Shown: positions 1 to 12,100 of the stretch, piece after piece
How positions within the stretch are numbered: the first letter of the stretch is position 1
Layout of the letters: every line of letters begins with the position of its first letter
NCBI GenBank assembly: GCA_036362985.1
Contig: JAYGXS010000009.1
Location: 19,904,162-19,968,161 of the forward strand
DNA length: 64,000 nt
DNA from: Ligula intestinalis
Taxonomy: Eukaryota > Platyhelminthes > Cestoda > Diphyllobothriidea > Diphyllobothriidae
Direction of reading: 5' to 3'
Notes under the pieces: generated by a model
Told to the model about the DNA's origin: nothing
Databases searched by the model: none
What the model saw: only the letters and a program-made list of their open reading frames with translations
Program-made: the position numbers and the translations under genes

Positions 1-194
1 AGATGGGCGAAGGCGCAGGTGGTGTCCGGGAAACACGCGCTAGAAGAACACCTCTCTAGGTAGGCTCCCGACTAAGGGGAGTTCCATAGAGGCTGCATTA
101 AAAAGGAACCATTTAACCTAACTCTCAGCCCAAAGTAAGGCACTCCACTCCACACAACAAGGCACACACTGGACTGACTGCGGTGTCCAGGTTA

Positions 195-1095
195 TCCCGT
201 CAGTTGACGGTGTTGAGCTTTCACCCGGACGCCGGCTAACTGATCTTGACTACGCCGATCATATTACGCTGTTAGCCTCAAGCTTTGGTGGTCTACAGTC
301 GGTAGTGTCGCGGTTAAATGAGATCACTATGTCGGTTGGCATGTTCATAAATTTCGGAAAGACGAAGTTTTTCTCGAGCTGCATCTCTGACCATGAGAAG
401 GCACCCTAGGGATCAATGGCCGCCAACTCGAAGAAGTAGACAGCTTTAAATACTTCGGGGCGAGGCTGCTACCGAGGGTCAGAGCAAGGTCAACAGTGTC
501 TCCCGTATCCATGCTGCTCGCTGGGTTTTCTCAATCCTTCAAAAGCGCCTATGGATCCGACGTGACATCTCCATCGCCACGAAGATTCGTGTATACCGTG
601 CATCCATTCGGTCACTCCTCTTCTATGGATGTGAATGCTGGGCTGTGCGCTCTAAAGATGAGCGAAGACTGGAGGTCTTTGACTACCGGTGCCTGAGGAC
701 GATCCTGCCAGTTAACTATAGCGACTTCATCTCGAACGAGACAGTTCGCACCCGCTGCGATCGTATCATGAGGATATCTCAGGCCATTCAATAAAGGCGA
801 CTGAGGTGGTTTGGACACGTTCTCTCTCGTCCGCCTCACGAGCTTAGCTATGCTGCCCTCGATCCGAAGCCGCAGCCCACCTGGAGGCGTCAAAGAAGAG
901 GGTAACTGAAGACTTTGCTCGACACCGTCCGTCAAGACATGGAGGCAGTACTTGGACCTTCTACCTTCGGTCTCCGTCGCTGGAAAATAGACTAGGTGGA
1001 GCTTTCCAGATCCACTGCCGCCACTCGTCACGCATGGTGAGGTACCATTCGTGACATCATTGAGACCGGCTAGATCAGGCACGATCACAGCCGTA
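195..1095 (+). pseudogene. RTE-type non-LTR retrotransposon, 3' reverse-transcriptase remnant (copy 1)
   Basis: The text can be followed across frameshifts and stops: LDYADH (decayed YADD) near 255, then LASSFGGLQSVVSRLNE, then the domain after the catalytic palm, and the tail GGCTAGATCAG..GCAGCCGTAACAAGTACAAG. The 3' end is shared with the copies ending near 16040 and 53445. It is 5'-truncated and dead. Confidence 0.75.
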
Positions 1096-1696
1096 ACAAG
1101 TACAAGTTAACCTCTAAATATTAAACCCATTAACATATACAAGGCAGGCAGACAGGGCACAGTTACTGAGAGTATCACTTTGTCAGACAGCTAATCGAAT
1201 AAGTGGTACACCTAGTAGCCTACAGAAGGCAGAGGACACTCTAATATGGACAACTGCCTCCAGACAGGGCCCCCATGTACGCGATTTGATAACCCTCAAT
1301 ATCTCTCTTGACCCCCCCCCTTGGGGTGAGATATGATTATTTATCAACAGTGGGAGCTTTAAGCACTCATGAGCCTCACAAATAGTCGAGGCCAAATGAA
1401 GACAAAAACTGTTTGAAGGTTGCCATCACGTGCTTCTTTCTAAAAGGGTTGGTCAGGGAAATGCGAATCTCCGCGTTACAGGTTGTCTTGCAGTAAACTC
1501 CAGGCGATTTCGGTGTTGGTTGTCGTGATTGGGATATAGTCGAGTTATTCAGTATGCTATAGCCGAACAGTCGAGGAGAATGAGAAGTCGAGTACCCTAG
1601 AATTGGGCTTTACTCATCTTATAATTGTCGTACATGAACTGAAAAGGGATGAAGAGCGGTGAGGATTATATAGGCGAAAAGCAAGCGTTCGTAAGG

Positions 1697-1815
1697 AGGC
1701 AGGGGTGGATGTTAATCAACGAGTGTAAGAAGGTAGGGGTGAACGGTAATCAACGAGTGTGATGAGGTAGGGGTGAATTTTAATCAACAAGGGTGAGCGG
1801 AAAGGGGTGAACGAA
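1697..1815 (+). repeat. tandem repeat, about 34-bp unit, 3.5 copies
   Basis: The unit GTAGGGGTGAACGGTAATCA followed by ACGAGTGTGATGAG repeats three times, with a partial fourth copy. It is a minisatellite with no gene relation. Confidence 0.75.
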
Positions 1816-2408
1816 TGTCAGATTAGTATTAACACGATATTGGTGTTATGTCAAAAGGGCTAAGTTTGGAATTTGTGTTTTGGCAAAAGAAGAAGAAGCG
1901 AGAACCCCTGGAATTTAGTGCATAGCCGCCTGTATAACGACCATCCATATTCTCTTGTCCAAGCGATTAAAACAACCACACGGGTGCCCCTTTGAGCATT
2001 ACACCGCGGGTGACGAGTAGCCTCCACCCGTGAGCATTTCAAGTAAAGATCGAGCCGCTCACAGGAAATTTCTTTCGATTGACGAGCTTCTCCTCAGTCC
2101 ATGAGTTGTCAGTGCGTGTGTATATGTGCCTGTGTCCGTCATCGACTCATACTCCCAGAGCGTGCGTCCTCAGTCGCCTACAGCCAACCGGGGAACTGAT
2201 GCTGTCTGATTGGCTACATTTCGCCAGACGAGCGTTTCACTTGAATAGCTCGTTGCCAGAGCAGAGAAAAACTAGTTAACCGAAGTTCCACTGTATAGTA
2301 TACAACTCACAGGTATGCGGGGCACTGATTGGAATAAACAGCAAAGCTGAGTTTACTCACGCTTGATAGGATTTGTATTCTGGTCTATGGTCAGTTGTGC
2401 TTATCCCT

Positions 2409-2430
2409 CCCCCCCCCCCCCCCCCCCCCC
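2409..2430 (+). repeat. poly(C) tract
   Basis: A run of 22 C residues. Shorter C runs lie at 1312, 13181 and 14240; they are mononucleotide slippage sites. Confidence 0.9.
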
Positions 2431-4233
2431 AGTTTTTCCCCACTTAGCACTTTCATATCAAATTTTGATATTGCTAGCAGTTTAATTATACTCCAAAGGA
2501 GGTTGAAGAACAGCTGAAGCCCATTTTGGCCACTTTCGATCTATCGATTTTCGTCAATGCAAAGTCGGTAAACGTTTTGCTCTGCCATTTATGTGCATTT
2601 TGAATCTCCTCATAGGGACACAACCTGGCATGATATGCACTTACGTTCCTAAAATGGCCTCATTTCACTTCGTTTTCCCCCAGACGACGTTTTCACACCG
2701 TCAGAAGGTATTGCAGTAGATGTGAATTAGCATAGGAAGTGCGTAAAATCCGCTCACCTGGGTTTTATTATTCAGAACTGCCATACCTACTCTAAGTGGT
2801 GACTTTCAAGACGACACAACCGAGTATGTGGAAAATGTATTCTTTTTCTATAATCATTTTCGGAGATCTGGTGCAATTTGTATGCTCGTCTAAAGCAACT
2901 AATGAAATGCGTGCCTCGTAGGCGGTGACTGTATTCTGAGTGTAATTCGTACATTTGGCTGAACAGCTAAATAAAAAAGGTCCAGCAGGCTGTCATCATC
3001 TATGAATCGAATTTCGGTCGCACACCAGCCGTGCTTAAGTGAGATTTTTTGTTGCATACCAAACAACTAACCCGCGCCGGGTATTCGACGATCCGAGCTA
3101 CTGAGGCCTATCCTTCGGTTATCGGTAGTCCCTTGTTCCTCATCCACAGGCAAGCCTATCGATTGAAATTCGTGCATTTTAATTTTATACAAATTGCTAC
3201 TTACTGAAAATCAGTACTATATATTTATGGGGTTTTGGTGACTACAGTTCTGCAGATAGGCGTCAGTAAAGGTTGTTTTGTCTGATGCATGTTGGATTGT
3301 GAATATAGGCAATTTGGCAGGTGTTGAGAAGGCGGCTGCACTGACAAGACCCAAGCTATTGGTCTCTGTGGTACAGAAAGCGTTGTAGTGCGGACGTTTT
3401 ATGCCTGGGGCATAGGGGAAACGTGAGACAAAACCTATGTCCGCAGCACAATTTAGACATGGGCTCTGAAAGGTGCACACCGCCGTGCTGATTTCACTGT
3501 TTATTGATTTTCGTGAATCCAAAAACGCCTACTTAAAACAATTTTAGTAGTAACCTCCAGAAAAGTGGTCATAAGCAGCCGCGTTGTCATTCTCTACCCA
3601 CCTTAGTCCTAAACCAGTGCCTGCCAAGCTCCCCCCTAACCTCCATTACCATTCAAGGCTAACTCTAGACCTACAGTTATTGTGGAAACCATAGTTGCTA
3701 ACCTGTCCATTGCGCTCTTAATACGAAACCTAAGGCCACAGCCCACAAAGGAAATTGACCGTAGGATGAAACCACACCACCGTGCCTTTCTTTACTGCAA
3801 ATTGCTGTTTCAAGAGCATCAACACGCCTACCGGAGAAAAATTCAGTTGTAAAACCAAAAGCGGCAGCGTTGTCGGTCCCCACTGACAAGTCCATTGCAC
3901 TCGAGCTCCAACTTTTATATAAAATCGAATGACTCCTCCTCCTTAAATATCGTGTGCATTTCACCTGCGTCAGAATTTGTAATTGGCCTTACTGTTTTGC
4001 CTACTGTAGATGGAAATCGAGGACGTCTTCGTTTGCAAAAATGACAGTAGCCCGTCTACCTCACCATGGTTAGTGTGTTTTTCTCCACATTTTATCATTC
4101 TGTTAGTGAATATGAGACATGAGGTAGCTTTTTCTCCTAAGGAATTACTAGTATTGTTTATTTTCTGTGTTGGACGTCTGTAATGCGTATTTATTGTCAA
4201 ACAAGTACTTCGTCGATAATTGACTTCATCTAT

Positions 4234-4262
4234 CTGAAGAAGCTGTCTTTCGACGGCGAAAC
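4234..4262 (+). ncRNA. hammerhead-like core motif (locus 1)
   Basis: CTGAAGA, one extra A, a six-pair stem (GCTGTC / GACGGC with TTTC loop), then GAAAC. The hammerhead core is CUGANGA-stem II-GAAA; the extra base is a deviation. No neighbouring Penelope endonuclease is seen. Confidence 0.35.
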
Positions 4263-5131
4263 ATTTTTTTCAACGTAGCTGTTCAGAACTTATTTTGTAA
4301 GTTAAACGAGTAGAAGTGAATTCGATTGCCGACACAAGAATTTCATCAGCTTGACATTTCGGGGTCATGTTTTTAGCCAGTATTAGGACCAAAAGTAGCA
4401 GGTGCAAGGGGGTTACACGATTTTTGGGGATTAGGTTGTTACGCGGCCAGCTTAAGTACAGTCATTAGGTTGTCTGATGATGATCTGACTGGCCAAATCG
4501 TCACCCATCAAGCCGTCATCATCGTTGTTACCTTGACAATTATTTATAATTCCGACGCCCTCCTGAGAACAGTGTTCGTCCGCCACACCGAGGAGAACTT
4601 AATTTTTTCGGGCCGAGTATAGCAAACCAAAGGCACTGAACACCATCCTGGTCGAGCGGTTTCAAGAAGTAGACCCTCTGGCAAAGTTTGGTTTTAAGAA
4701 TATTGTTTAACACAGACAAGCATATTTCCTCGAGGCTTTGCGTTGTAATGAATCACAGCACATTTCTTCCAAAGCTGACTGACGAGCGAAAAAACCTGAT
4801 GATTGTATTTTCCTTGTGAGGTCTATATAAAATGTTTTAGAAGGCTCCCATCGCCTTTTTCATATAGTTGAGCTTTATCGCTGTTTTTTTCTGCATCACA
4901 CAGCTTGCTGTATCGACTGCCTGCGGGTTCTATGCGCACAACAAAAGTCCCTGGCATAGACGAATTCTCCGCACGCCCTAGGCAACTGCTTACTGTTTCT
5001 GTCGACGGACAATCGTTTAAGAACGGTTTCTTGATTCTTCGCCTCTCGCACTATGGTCCAGTACGTCCTTTGACTTAATGCTTCTCCCCGCCATGCAGTC
5101 ACGACATTGTTAAGACATTTCTTATACCCAG

Positions 5132-5859
5132 CTCCTTGGTTTATTTTTACAAGGCTTCCCTTCTATACGAGTCGGTTCCAGCTGCGCGCATTGACATCTC
5201 TCGAACGCTTCCGCTGCCAAATTGGTATCCTTTCAATTCGCCGATTTTGTTGAACCGAACGCAGTCGCCCGATTGCCACAGTGCTACCTCTTGCTCTCAG
5301 ACACCATTGCCTGTCTTCCTTCGGTTTCACCTACGTGCTTCCAACTTCGCTCATGGTCCAACTTTTCCGTCCCCAGTGCTTTCAATTTCTATGTCAAACT
5401 GCAATGCATCGCTTGGTATGTCACCATACGCTGTTAGCTACACACTAGAAATTAGCAAGGCAAACTTACCTACTAATTTAGTTTGAGTAGATCATTTTAG
5501 TGTGTTTAAATATACTCAGCTGTTCTTTTTGTCGTGTTCTTTTCAGGGCAATTTGGTTTGGCGACTGTCTACTTTCCCTGGGATAACCAAGTATATCACA
5601 TGAAGTTGCGGTATGTACGAATTAAACTGGCATACATATGATAAACTTTTCTGCGCCTTGCTAACCCTGATACCATTTTTGCAGTAAAAACGCGGAGAAC
5701 AAGATTGTTTTGCGGTCACTATCCCCGCAGAAATTTCACCCTGAACTCTCGGATCCCTATGTCGATGTCATTCTTGAGCCCACCTGTCAGTCGACCGATG
5801 TAACTGTGTATTACTCCTTCTCCCAATGGCTTTGTCAGGTAAATAAATACGTCTTTTAA
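5132..5859 (+). CDS. unrecognised protein, 3' part of a plus-strand gene (3 exons)
   Basis: The exons are about 5132-5415, 5547-5610 and 5685-5859, separated by introns of 131 and 74 nt with GTATGT donors and TTTTCAG / TTTTTGCAG acceptors. Phases match (1, then 2). The first exon gives ISRTLPLPNWYPFNSPILL and a Cys/Asn-rich stretch with NRTQ and NCNASL, which are possible N-glycosylation sites. The second gives QFGLATVYFPWDNQVYHMKL. The third gives a beta-rich segment (ENKIVLRSLSPQ, DPYVDVILEPTCQ, TVYYSFSQWLCQ). The frame closes at TAA 5857-5859, with AATAAA at 5842-5847; alternatively GTAAAT at 5839 is another donor. The composition suggests an extracellular domain. I do not recognise the family. 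Upstream exons must lie left of 5.1 kb but were not found. Confidence 0.55.
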
Positions 5860-5889
5860 GAAGGCTTTTCGCTGGCATGTGTACATGCT

Positions 5890-6128
5890 TTATTTAAAGG
5901 TATATGCTTTGTTGTTCCGACTGTAGAAGGTCTTAAGTCTGTGCACTAGCAGGGCGTTTCTGGCGTCATTTGCCTCGGTAAACTTCATGTCGTCATCAAT
6001 GGACTTGCGCATTTTTTCCACCACCGCTGCCTGGGGATCGTCATCATCGAACCATCTCTCCGTTTTGAGTTTGCGCCGCTGTCTTACGCGTTCCATCCAT
6101 CCGATGCGGGGCGATTCCGACGATGTGG
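5890..6128 (-). CDS. minus-strand gene, last exon and stop
   Basis: The acceptor is CACAAAAAACAG|CC at 6129. The exon codes for 78 residues: ESPRIGWMERVRQRRK, then ERWFDDDDPQAAVVEKMRK, then a C-terminal HRLKTFYSRNNKAYTFK. The stop is TAA at 5892-5890. The polyadenylation hexamer AATAAA (5894-5889) overlaps the stop codon. Helix-forming charged residues dominate. Confidence 0.65.
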
Positions 6129-9100
6129 CTGTTTTTTGTGGATTAAAAATATGTCTTTTGTTATGGTAGTCTTTTTTTAATATGAAATGCAATGCAATCG
6201 AAATCCTATCAAACAGCTCTGTGTGCATGTATTCCGGTATGTGCAAGATCCACTTAAATATATCAACGAAGTAATTTCAGTAGCATTGTCTTATTAATTT
6301 AATTTTACAGCGCATGTTGGTCTGCGCATTCAGTATCGATTGAAGCGGACCTACAATAAATTCATCCATTTTTAACGCAGATACCACAAGCCCCTACCTC
6401 CTACCTAAGGAAAACACGGAAATCGATTATTAACGCTTTTGTGGTTCTATTCTGGTTTAGTACAACTTTTGATTATTTGTTCCTTTTCTTAAGTGTTCGT
6501 CTTTATTGGCTCCGATGAGCATAACCATATCGGCCCGTAATTTTCTCAATTAGTGAATCTCATTTTGTTGAGGTGCTTTTACTGCAAAAACCCATTTTTC
6601 CGATCGTGATCAGCTACAATGTGTGGCTGCAAATGGCATTACGTCGCCGAAGAAAAGGCGGCAGAGATCCACAGAGGGGCCCTCGAGGGTTGCCATTGAT
6701 AATAACCACTTCCTTGCAAATTTTAATAGGTCGAATTTCGGCCTATCCAACCCCATATTTCATTATGTTAGTCAATAGGAGTTGTCTAATATTCTTATTG
6801 CTGAATAAGCATCCTTTGCTGACTAATAAGAGTTTATATTGATCGATTTTATCCTTTCCTGATGCTTTCCAAATGTATGTTTAGTTCAGTTAAACAGCGG
6901 CTTTAATTTATTTTCTACTGTACACTTTCCACGCATTACCTATGTCTTAATGACGTATTAAACGCTTAACATTGATATCCATAAGCAACTTGGGCAGGGG
7001 GCTTCTACCATTTGGCGGCGCGACGATAGGTCACTATCGAAAAAAGCCTATTCGCGCGGTCAAATGCTATTCAAAGTTTTAAAAATTCCGATATCACAGA
7101 CGGTCGTTTGAAACTGGCAGCTCAGGAAAGAGGTATGCGAAATAAAGCACGAAATGGGAACCCCACAGTACTTATTCTCCACGCAAAAATAGGTTACTTG
7201 TCTGAAAAATAAAGACTATCCTAGCAACCGACCATCGTTCGATGACTGGCGTCTTCTCAATTTTTAATAATTCAACATAGGTAGGGAGGCGTCTGGGTTT
7301 TATACTAGGAACACATAGGAGTAGGTGAACAACGACCCTTTTGACTTCTCAGAAGAAGAAATTGCTTTCGAACTGGGTCGTAGTAGTCATTTTTGGGTCA
7401 ACACGTACCAGACTGCAATCCCATCTCTTATTGACATATGTGCACATTACATTTTACGCATAGTCTGCACTTCTGGAAATGATTTGTTCTCTTTTAGTCC
7501 TTAGTAACAATCAACCATTTTCACCAGAACAGCCTGTGGCCTAGGTCTGTCTGTCTAGGTCTTTTTCTATTTATCTTCATGACTTCGCGACCAAGAAGTG
7601 TCCCTACTTTGAACATGACACTTTAATTAAGTCCATAATTGCTCGGCCACCTTGGAGTAAATATTTGAGTATGTAAAGGCGACCTCTTAGTTTTATCAAG
7701 CTGCCATTTAAAGCCTATACATACACCCTGCACTGTTGGTTAGTTGTTTGGTAAACCTCAAATGAAGCAAGCATTAGTTCTAGAGCGCTTTCACCACCAC
7801 CACCACCACCACCACCTCCCATTCATTTTATAGCTGCAAACCGCGCGTAAACAGTTAATAGTTACTGTCAAGCAAAGCTTACTTCTTCTTCTTCTGTACG
7901 GGACTGTCGACGAGAGTGTTGTTTCTATCGCTATCGACACACCCTCGCGGTTATCAATCTCCGCCTGTTGTAGGACGTTTATCTCTTGCTGTCTAGGCTC
8001 TGTCAGCGCTGTGGACACTCTGTTTGTCGCGTTCGCCCCATCGTCCTCTTCTTCGGCTGCGTTGGGCATCTCCCAGCAATCCTCAATGAGGCGACAGCAA
8101 ATGAGTCGATTGGCGACGGTAACAGCATCTCTGCTGACGGCTGCACAGGGTGAAGTAAAAGAAGCATTATTAGGTTGTGTGTGTATGTGTGTAAGGGGAG
8201 AGGGAGGGGTGGGACTCGAAACTGCCTAAAGTCGTTCTAGTCAGGAGGACTCATACCCAGTTGGCACCATTTTTTGTCAGGGCGTACCATCGTTAATTTC
8301 ATAATTCACCGCCTTCTGACGTACAGTGGTTGTTCAATGCACGGGAATTGACTGCCTTCCTGTCGGTGCTGATGCCTCGGTAATTCTACAGTCGTCAGCT
8401 AGTGACTTTTGCATCAGAGGTTTAACGCTGTAACCAATGAACCACGCGTGCGTTGCCCTGCTAGTTTATATGGGGAGATACTGACACTCGTTCATTAGCG
8501 GAACTCATTTTCCCCGATCTGCCCTGGGGTTCATTCTCGAGACCCACCAGCCGCCGCACAGCAGATAGCATTGCCGGTTAAGAAAAGGGGTAAAAGTAGC
8601 TTGTGTCGGCCCACTCATATATCCGTAGTCCCAGCATTTTGTTCCGCAAAAACGGTGGTTATGGAGTTTTGGGGGGTGGGGAAATAGGATAGGCAGAGAA
8701 GGAAATTTTAGAAGTAAGTGTAAAGTGAAATTAATGTAGTCGAAGTTGCTTCCCGCGGCCGCTGGGAGCAGGTTGTTCTGCATGTAAATTGAAGGTGTGC
8801 GCAACGCTTTGTGCCATGGGATATACTAATCTAAATCCAGAACGGTAAATTAGACCTCAGGTAAGTTGAAGTAGACGACCCCCTAACCATCATTTCAATT
8901 TTTTCGGGAAATTCAAGAAACCTGCAATTTGATAATCGCGTTTTTCCGCAATAAGTTAGACGACAATACAGGTGAGGAAAATCTACCGATATAAATCAAC
9001 AACACTTATAAATACAGTAAAAGAAAAATTAATGTAGCATTTATTAAAGTATATTCCACTGCGTGTTCTAATTTCCCACCCATAGAACCTTATAACCACC

Positions 9101-12100
9101 GTTTTCGTTGGAAAATATGCAGGGAGTAGGGGTTATTGTGTGGACCTACATGAGCTACTGTTGCCGAAAAGGGATACTAGCCGTCTTGTGGCCGGTGGTT
9201 AGGCTAGAGAATGAGCCCCAATGTGGAGCGGGTTCAGTTGGCCATCGGTGAATGTTCATCAACCTGTATTTCTACAGTTGTCTTCACACCGCGTAATAAG
9301 GTCAATTGCGATGCATAGCTGCTGACTGTGCTTCTTGGTGCACACCTGCTCTATGCATTCTGCTAAAATAGCATCCTTAAAATGCCCTTATCGCCGACCT
9401 GTGACTCCGATGAATCTTGTTGCCGTCATTCATCGAAGTTCGCAGTTTTATTTCATGGAAAGCTCCCCAATTTCCCTAGTAAGGTTTCTTCGAAGAATAG
9501 ACTAATTTTATGTTCTGCGTGGGACTCGCTTATCGCTACTCCCCCCCGCCCCCTCCGTAGCAGGAATGGTAATTTTTGTCCTTGGTGGATGCACGTTCAC
9601 TGGTCGGTTACGGAACTCACTGGCATCCTTAATGTGTAACTTCGTAATCCTAATTTAAAGAGCTGCAGTGCAAATGTGTGATATTTGTGGATGAAGCGTC
9701 TACAATCGTTAACGGGATTTATTCGTCCCGTTCTGTCTTGGAGTCCCACCAGCAACCGCAAAGCGGCTCGTATTACGGGCAGAGTAACAGTAGTGACAAC
9801 AACTAAGACTGGAGCATACATTTCTGGTGTGTTAGCTGTCATCAGCTAGCCATACTTGACCACAGCTTCAGGGTACTTTTGTTTGGAACCAAAAAGAGTT
9901 GACATCAAATCATTGCTTACGTTAATTAAGCCGTGATAAGTCCGTACTAATTATTGTTTGTTTATGTATGCGCGTGTGTGGAATCCGTAGCCAACACAGG
10001 AGCTCGATCAGCGTTATCCGGGTTGCTCTTCCATAACTAATGCCCGAAATTGGGGCGTACGGGGCCGTCTCGGTCGCGCCAGCCGACTGCGCCCGATCCC
10101 ACCATCGGTTTTCTTGACTCCCTCTTGACACCGGGCACAGGTAAGTGAGGGAAGCGAGAGTGTGGTAGGTGCTGTGCAAGTGTATTGTCACTTAAAACGA
10201 ATCGGCGCGCTTGCTGAAGCACGCAGTGGACATCGTCGAAACAGGCAGTCAAACTGTCAGCACCCGCAGCCGGAGTCTTTCATGCTACGTCAGGCCCTTC
10301 TTTTTGCCTCATTACCAGGTAACGTAGCTGCATGAAAGAGAGCTCAGAGGCTAATGCATACAGATTTTATTTGTTTAAAAAGCTAGGACTCCTACTGGTG
10401 GTACAACGAACTGTCTTCACCGACCTGCGAGCGTTACAATAGCCCTCCCGCCGCTTGTCCAGATCAGAATCATTGCCATAGTGACTTGAGGAAGCATTAC
10501 GTATTTAGCTCGATTAAATCACGCCTAGAAATTGATCTTGTCCTACCGGCCCTTCTCATCCTATGCGGAATTGCTAACTCTCTTCCAATTGTGCCTATCT
10601 ATCAGTTGGTTAAAAAGTGTGTGTGCTTTGCGTCGGTTTGCTATGTGTAAATTTCCAGCTACTTACAAGACAGGCATTTTTTCACCTAATTGTCAGATGG
10701 TTGAACTAGGCAGACCTTCTTATGATACGTGAAAGAGGACAAAGCGACTTATATCTGCTGATATTACTTTTAGCATACTAGGACTCCTACTGGGGGTACA
10801 GCGGAATATCTTCGCTGACTTAAGAGCACCACAACACTGCTCTCGCCGCTTGTCCACATCGGCCTTACTGCTGAGGTGGCTAGACCAAGCATTAGGTATT
10901 CAGCTTGATCTGCAAATTAATCTGCGCTCGACGGTCTTTGCCCTCCTATGCTTAATTGATAACTTCCAATTGTGCTCATCTGCAATGTGTATTTGTATTG
11001 AATCGGCTGGTGAGGCTGTAGCTCAGTTTACTGTCAGTGCCTGTGTAAATGTGAAGCAACTTACTGGGCAGCAGCTGCAGCTCCCCGGCCTCTTCCCGCA
11101 CGTAATGTCGCCAGTCCACGCCGTCAGTTTCGGCAGCAGTAGGCAGTCCCTGCCGCACAATTTTCACTAGTCGGTCCGGATCGTAGACCTCAGGGCTGCC
11201 CTCTGGTTCCTCCGTAGGTTGGGGCACCAGTTGGGCTGGGCATCGATCGTTCTGGCGCAGTCTGCCCGGCCACCCAGTCTTCTCCTGTGTGCTCCTGCGG
11301 TCTGAAGCAGCCACTACCTGGCCTCCCATCAGGACCTCCAACTGAGCATCCATGCGCAGCTTCTTCAGCGTAGTCGGACTGGTGAGATAGCTTGGCGTTC
11401 TAAAATCTGCCATACACAACCCCTTGACCCCGTCTTCTGCTCGTCCGGGCGGCATTTGTATGCGTCTGTAAGGCAGACGGTATCGTTAGGGACTGGCTTG
11501 CTCTGGTAACCTATGGCCCTGTTCCGTTCTCTTTCACTAGATCTCCCGCCGCTTTCCGGTGCCTTCTATTTGGTACGTCGACCAAAGGTTAACAACTCTT
11601 GCTCCTAAATGCTTTATGTAACCTTCGTGTAAAGTTGTAAATCACCTGTTAAAAGTCAACCAGAATTACCCAAACCCAACCGAATGGGATAGCTTTAAAC
11701 ACACTACTCTCTAACTTTAAGTAAATCGTTTTGTTTATCTTACTGCGGACATTGGTGAACCCTCCGTCTTGCAAATGCAGTGAATGTGTTTATCGCTGTT
11801 ATTTCGCAAATGCCCATCTTTTTAACATTAATGTTTCACTAATCGTTTTGTGAATTTAGCGCACTAAAACTGCCTATCAACAATTTTGTACCTTAACTTC
11901 TTTTCACGTAGAACTCTATCGCTAAAATTAGGTTTTCAAGGCCTTCTCTTTTTAACTTCAAAGAGTTCTGTGGACCCTGCCTACAATAAGCGATCTCAAC
12001 TAATACTGACTGTCAGCGTGCATTTACTTGTTGAGTGTTATGAATGCTACGCCAGGTTGAATTTTGCCAAACAACATGTACACACATTCGGTCAAAAGCT

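Larger units (their letters stand above)
1100..5130. other. no convincing gene; AT-rich intergenic or intronic sequence
   Basis: It holds the 34-bp tandem repeat, the poly(C) tract, and the hammerhead-like motif at 4234. Upstream exons of the gene at 5.13 kb should lie here, but I could not pick them out. Confidence 0.5.

Noticed and set aside
7791..8069. Minus-strand protein with a Trp run
   Set aside because: The run comes from a (CAC)n microsatellite and there is no coding support elsewhere in the frame.
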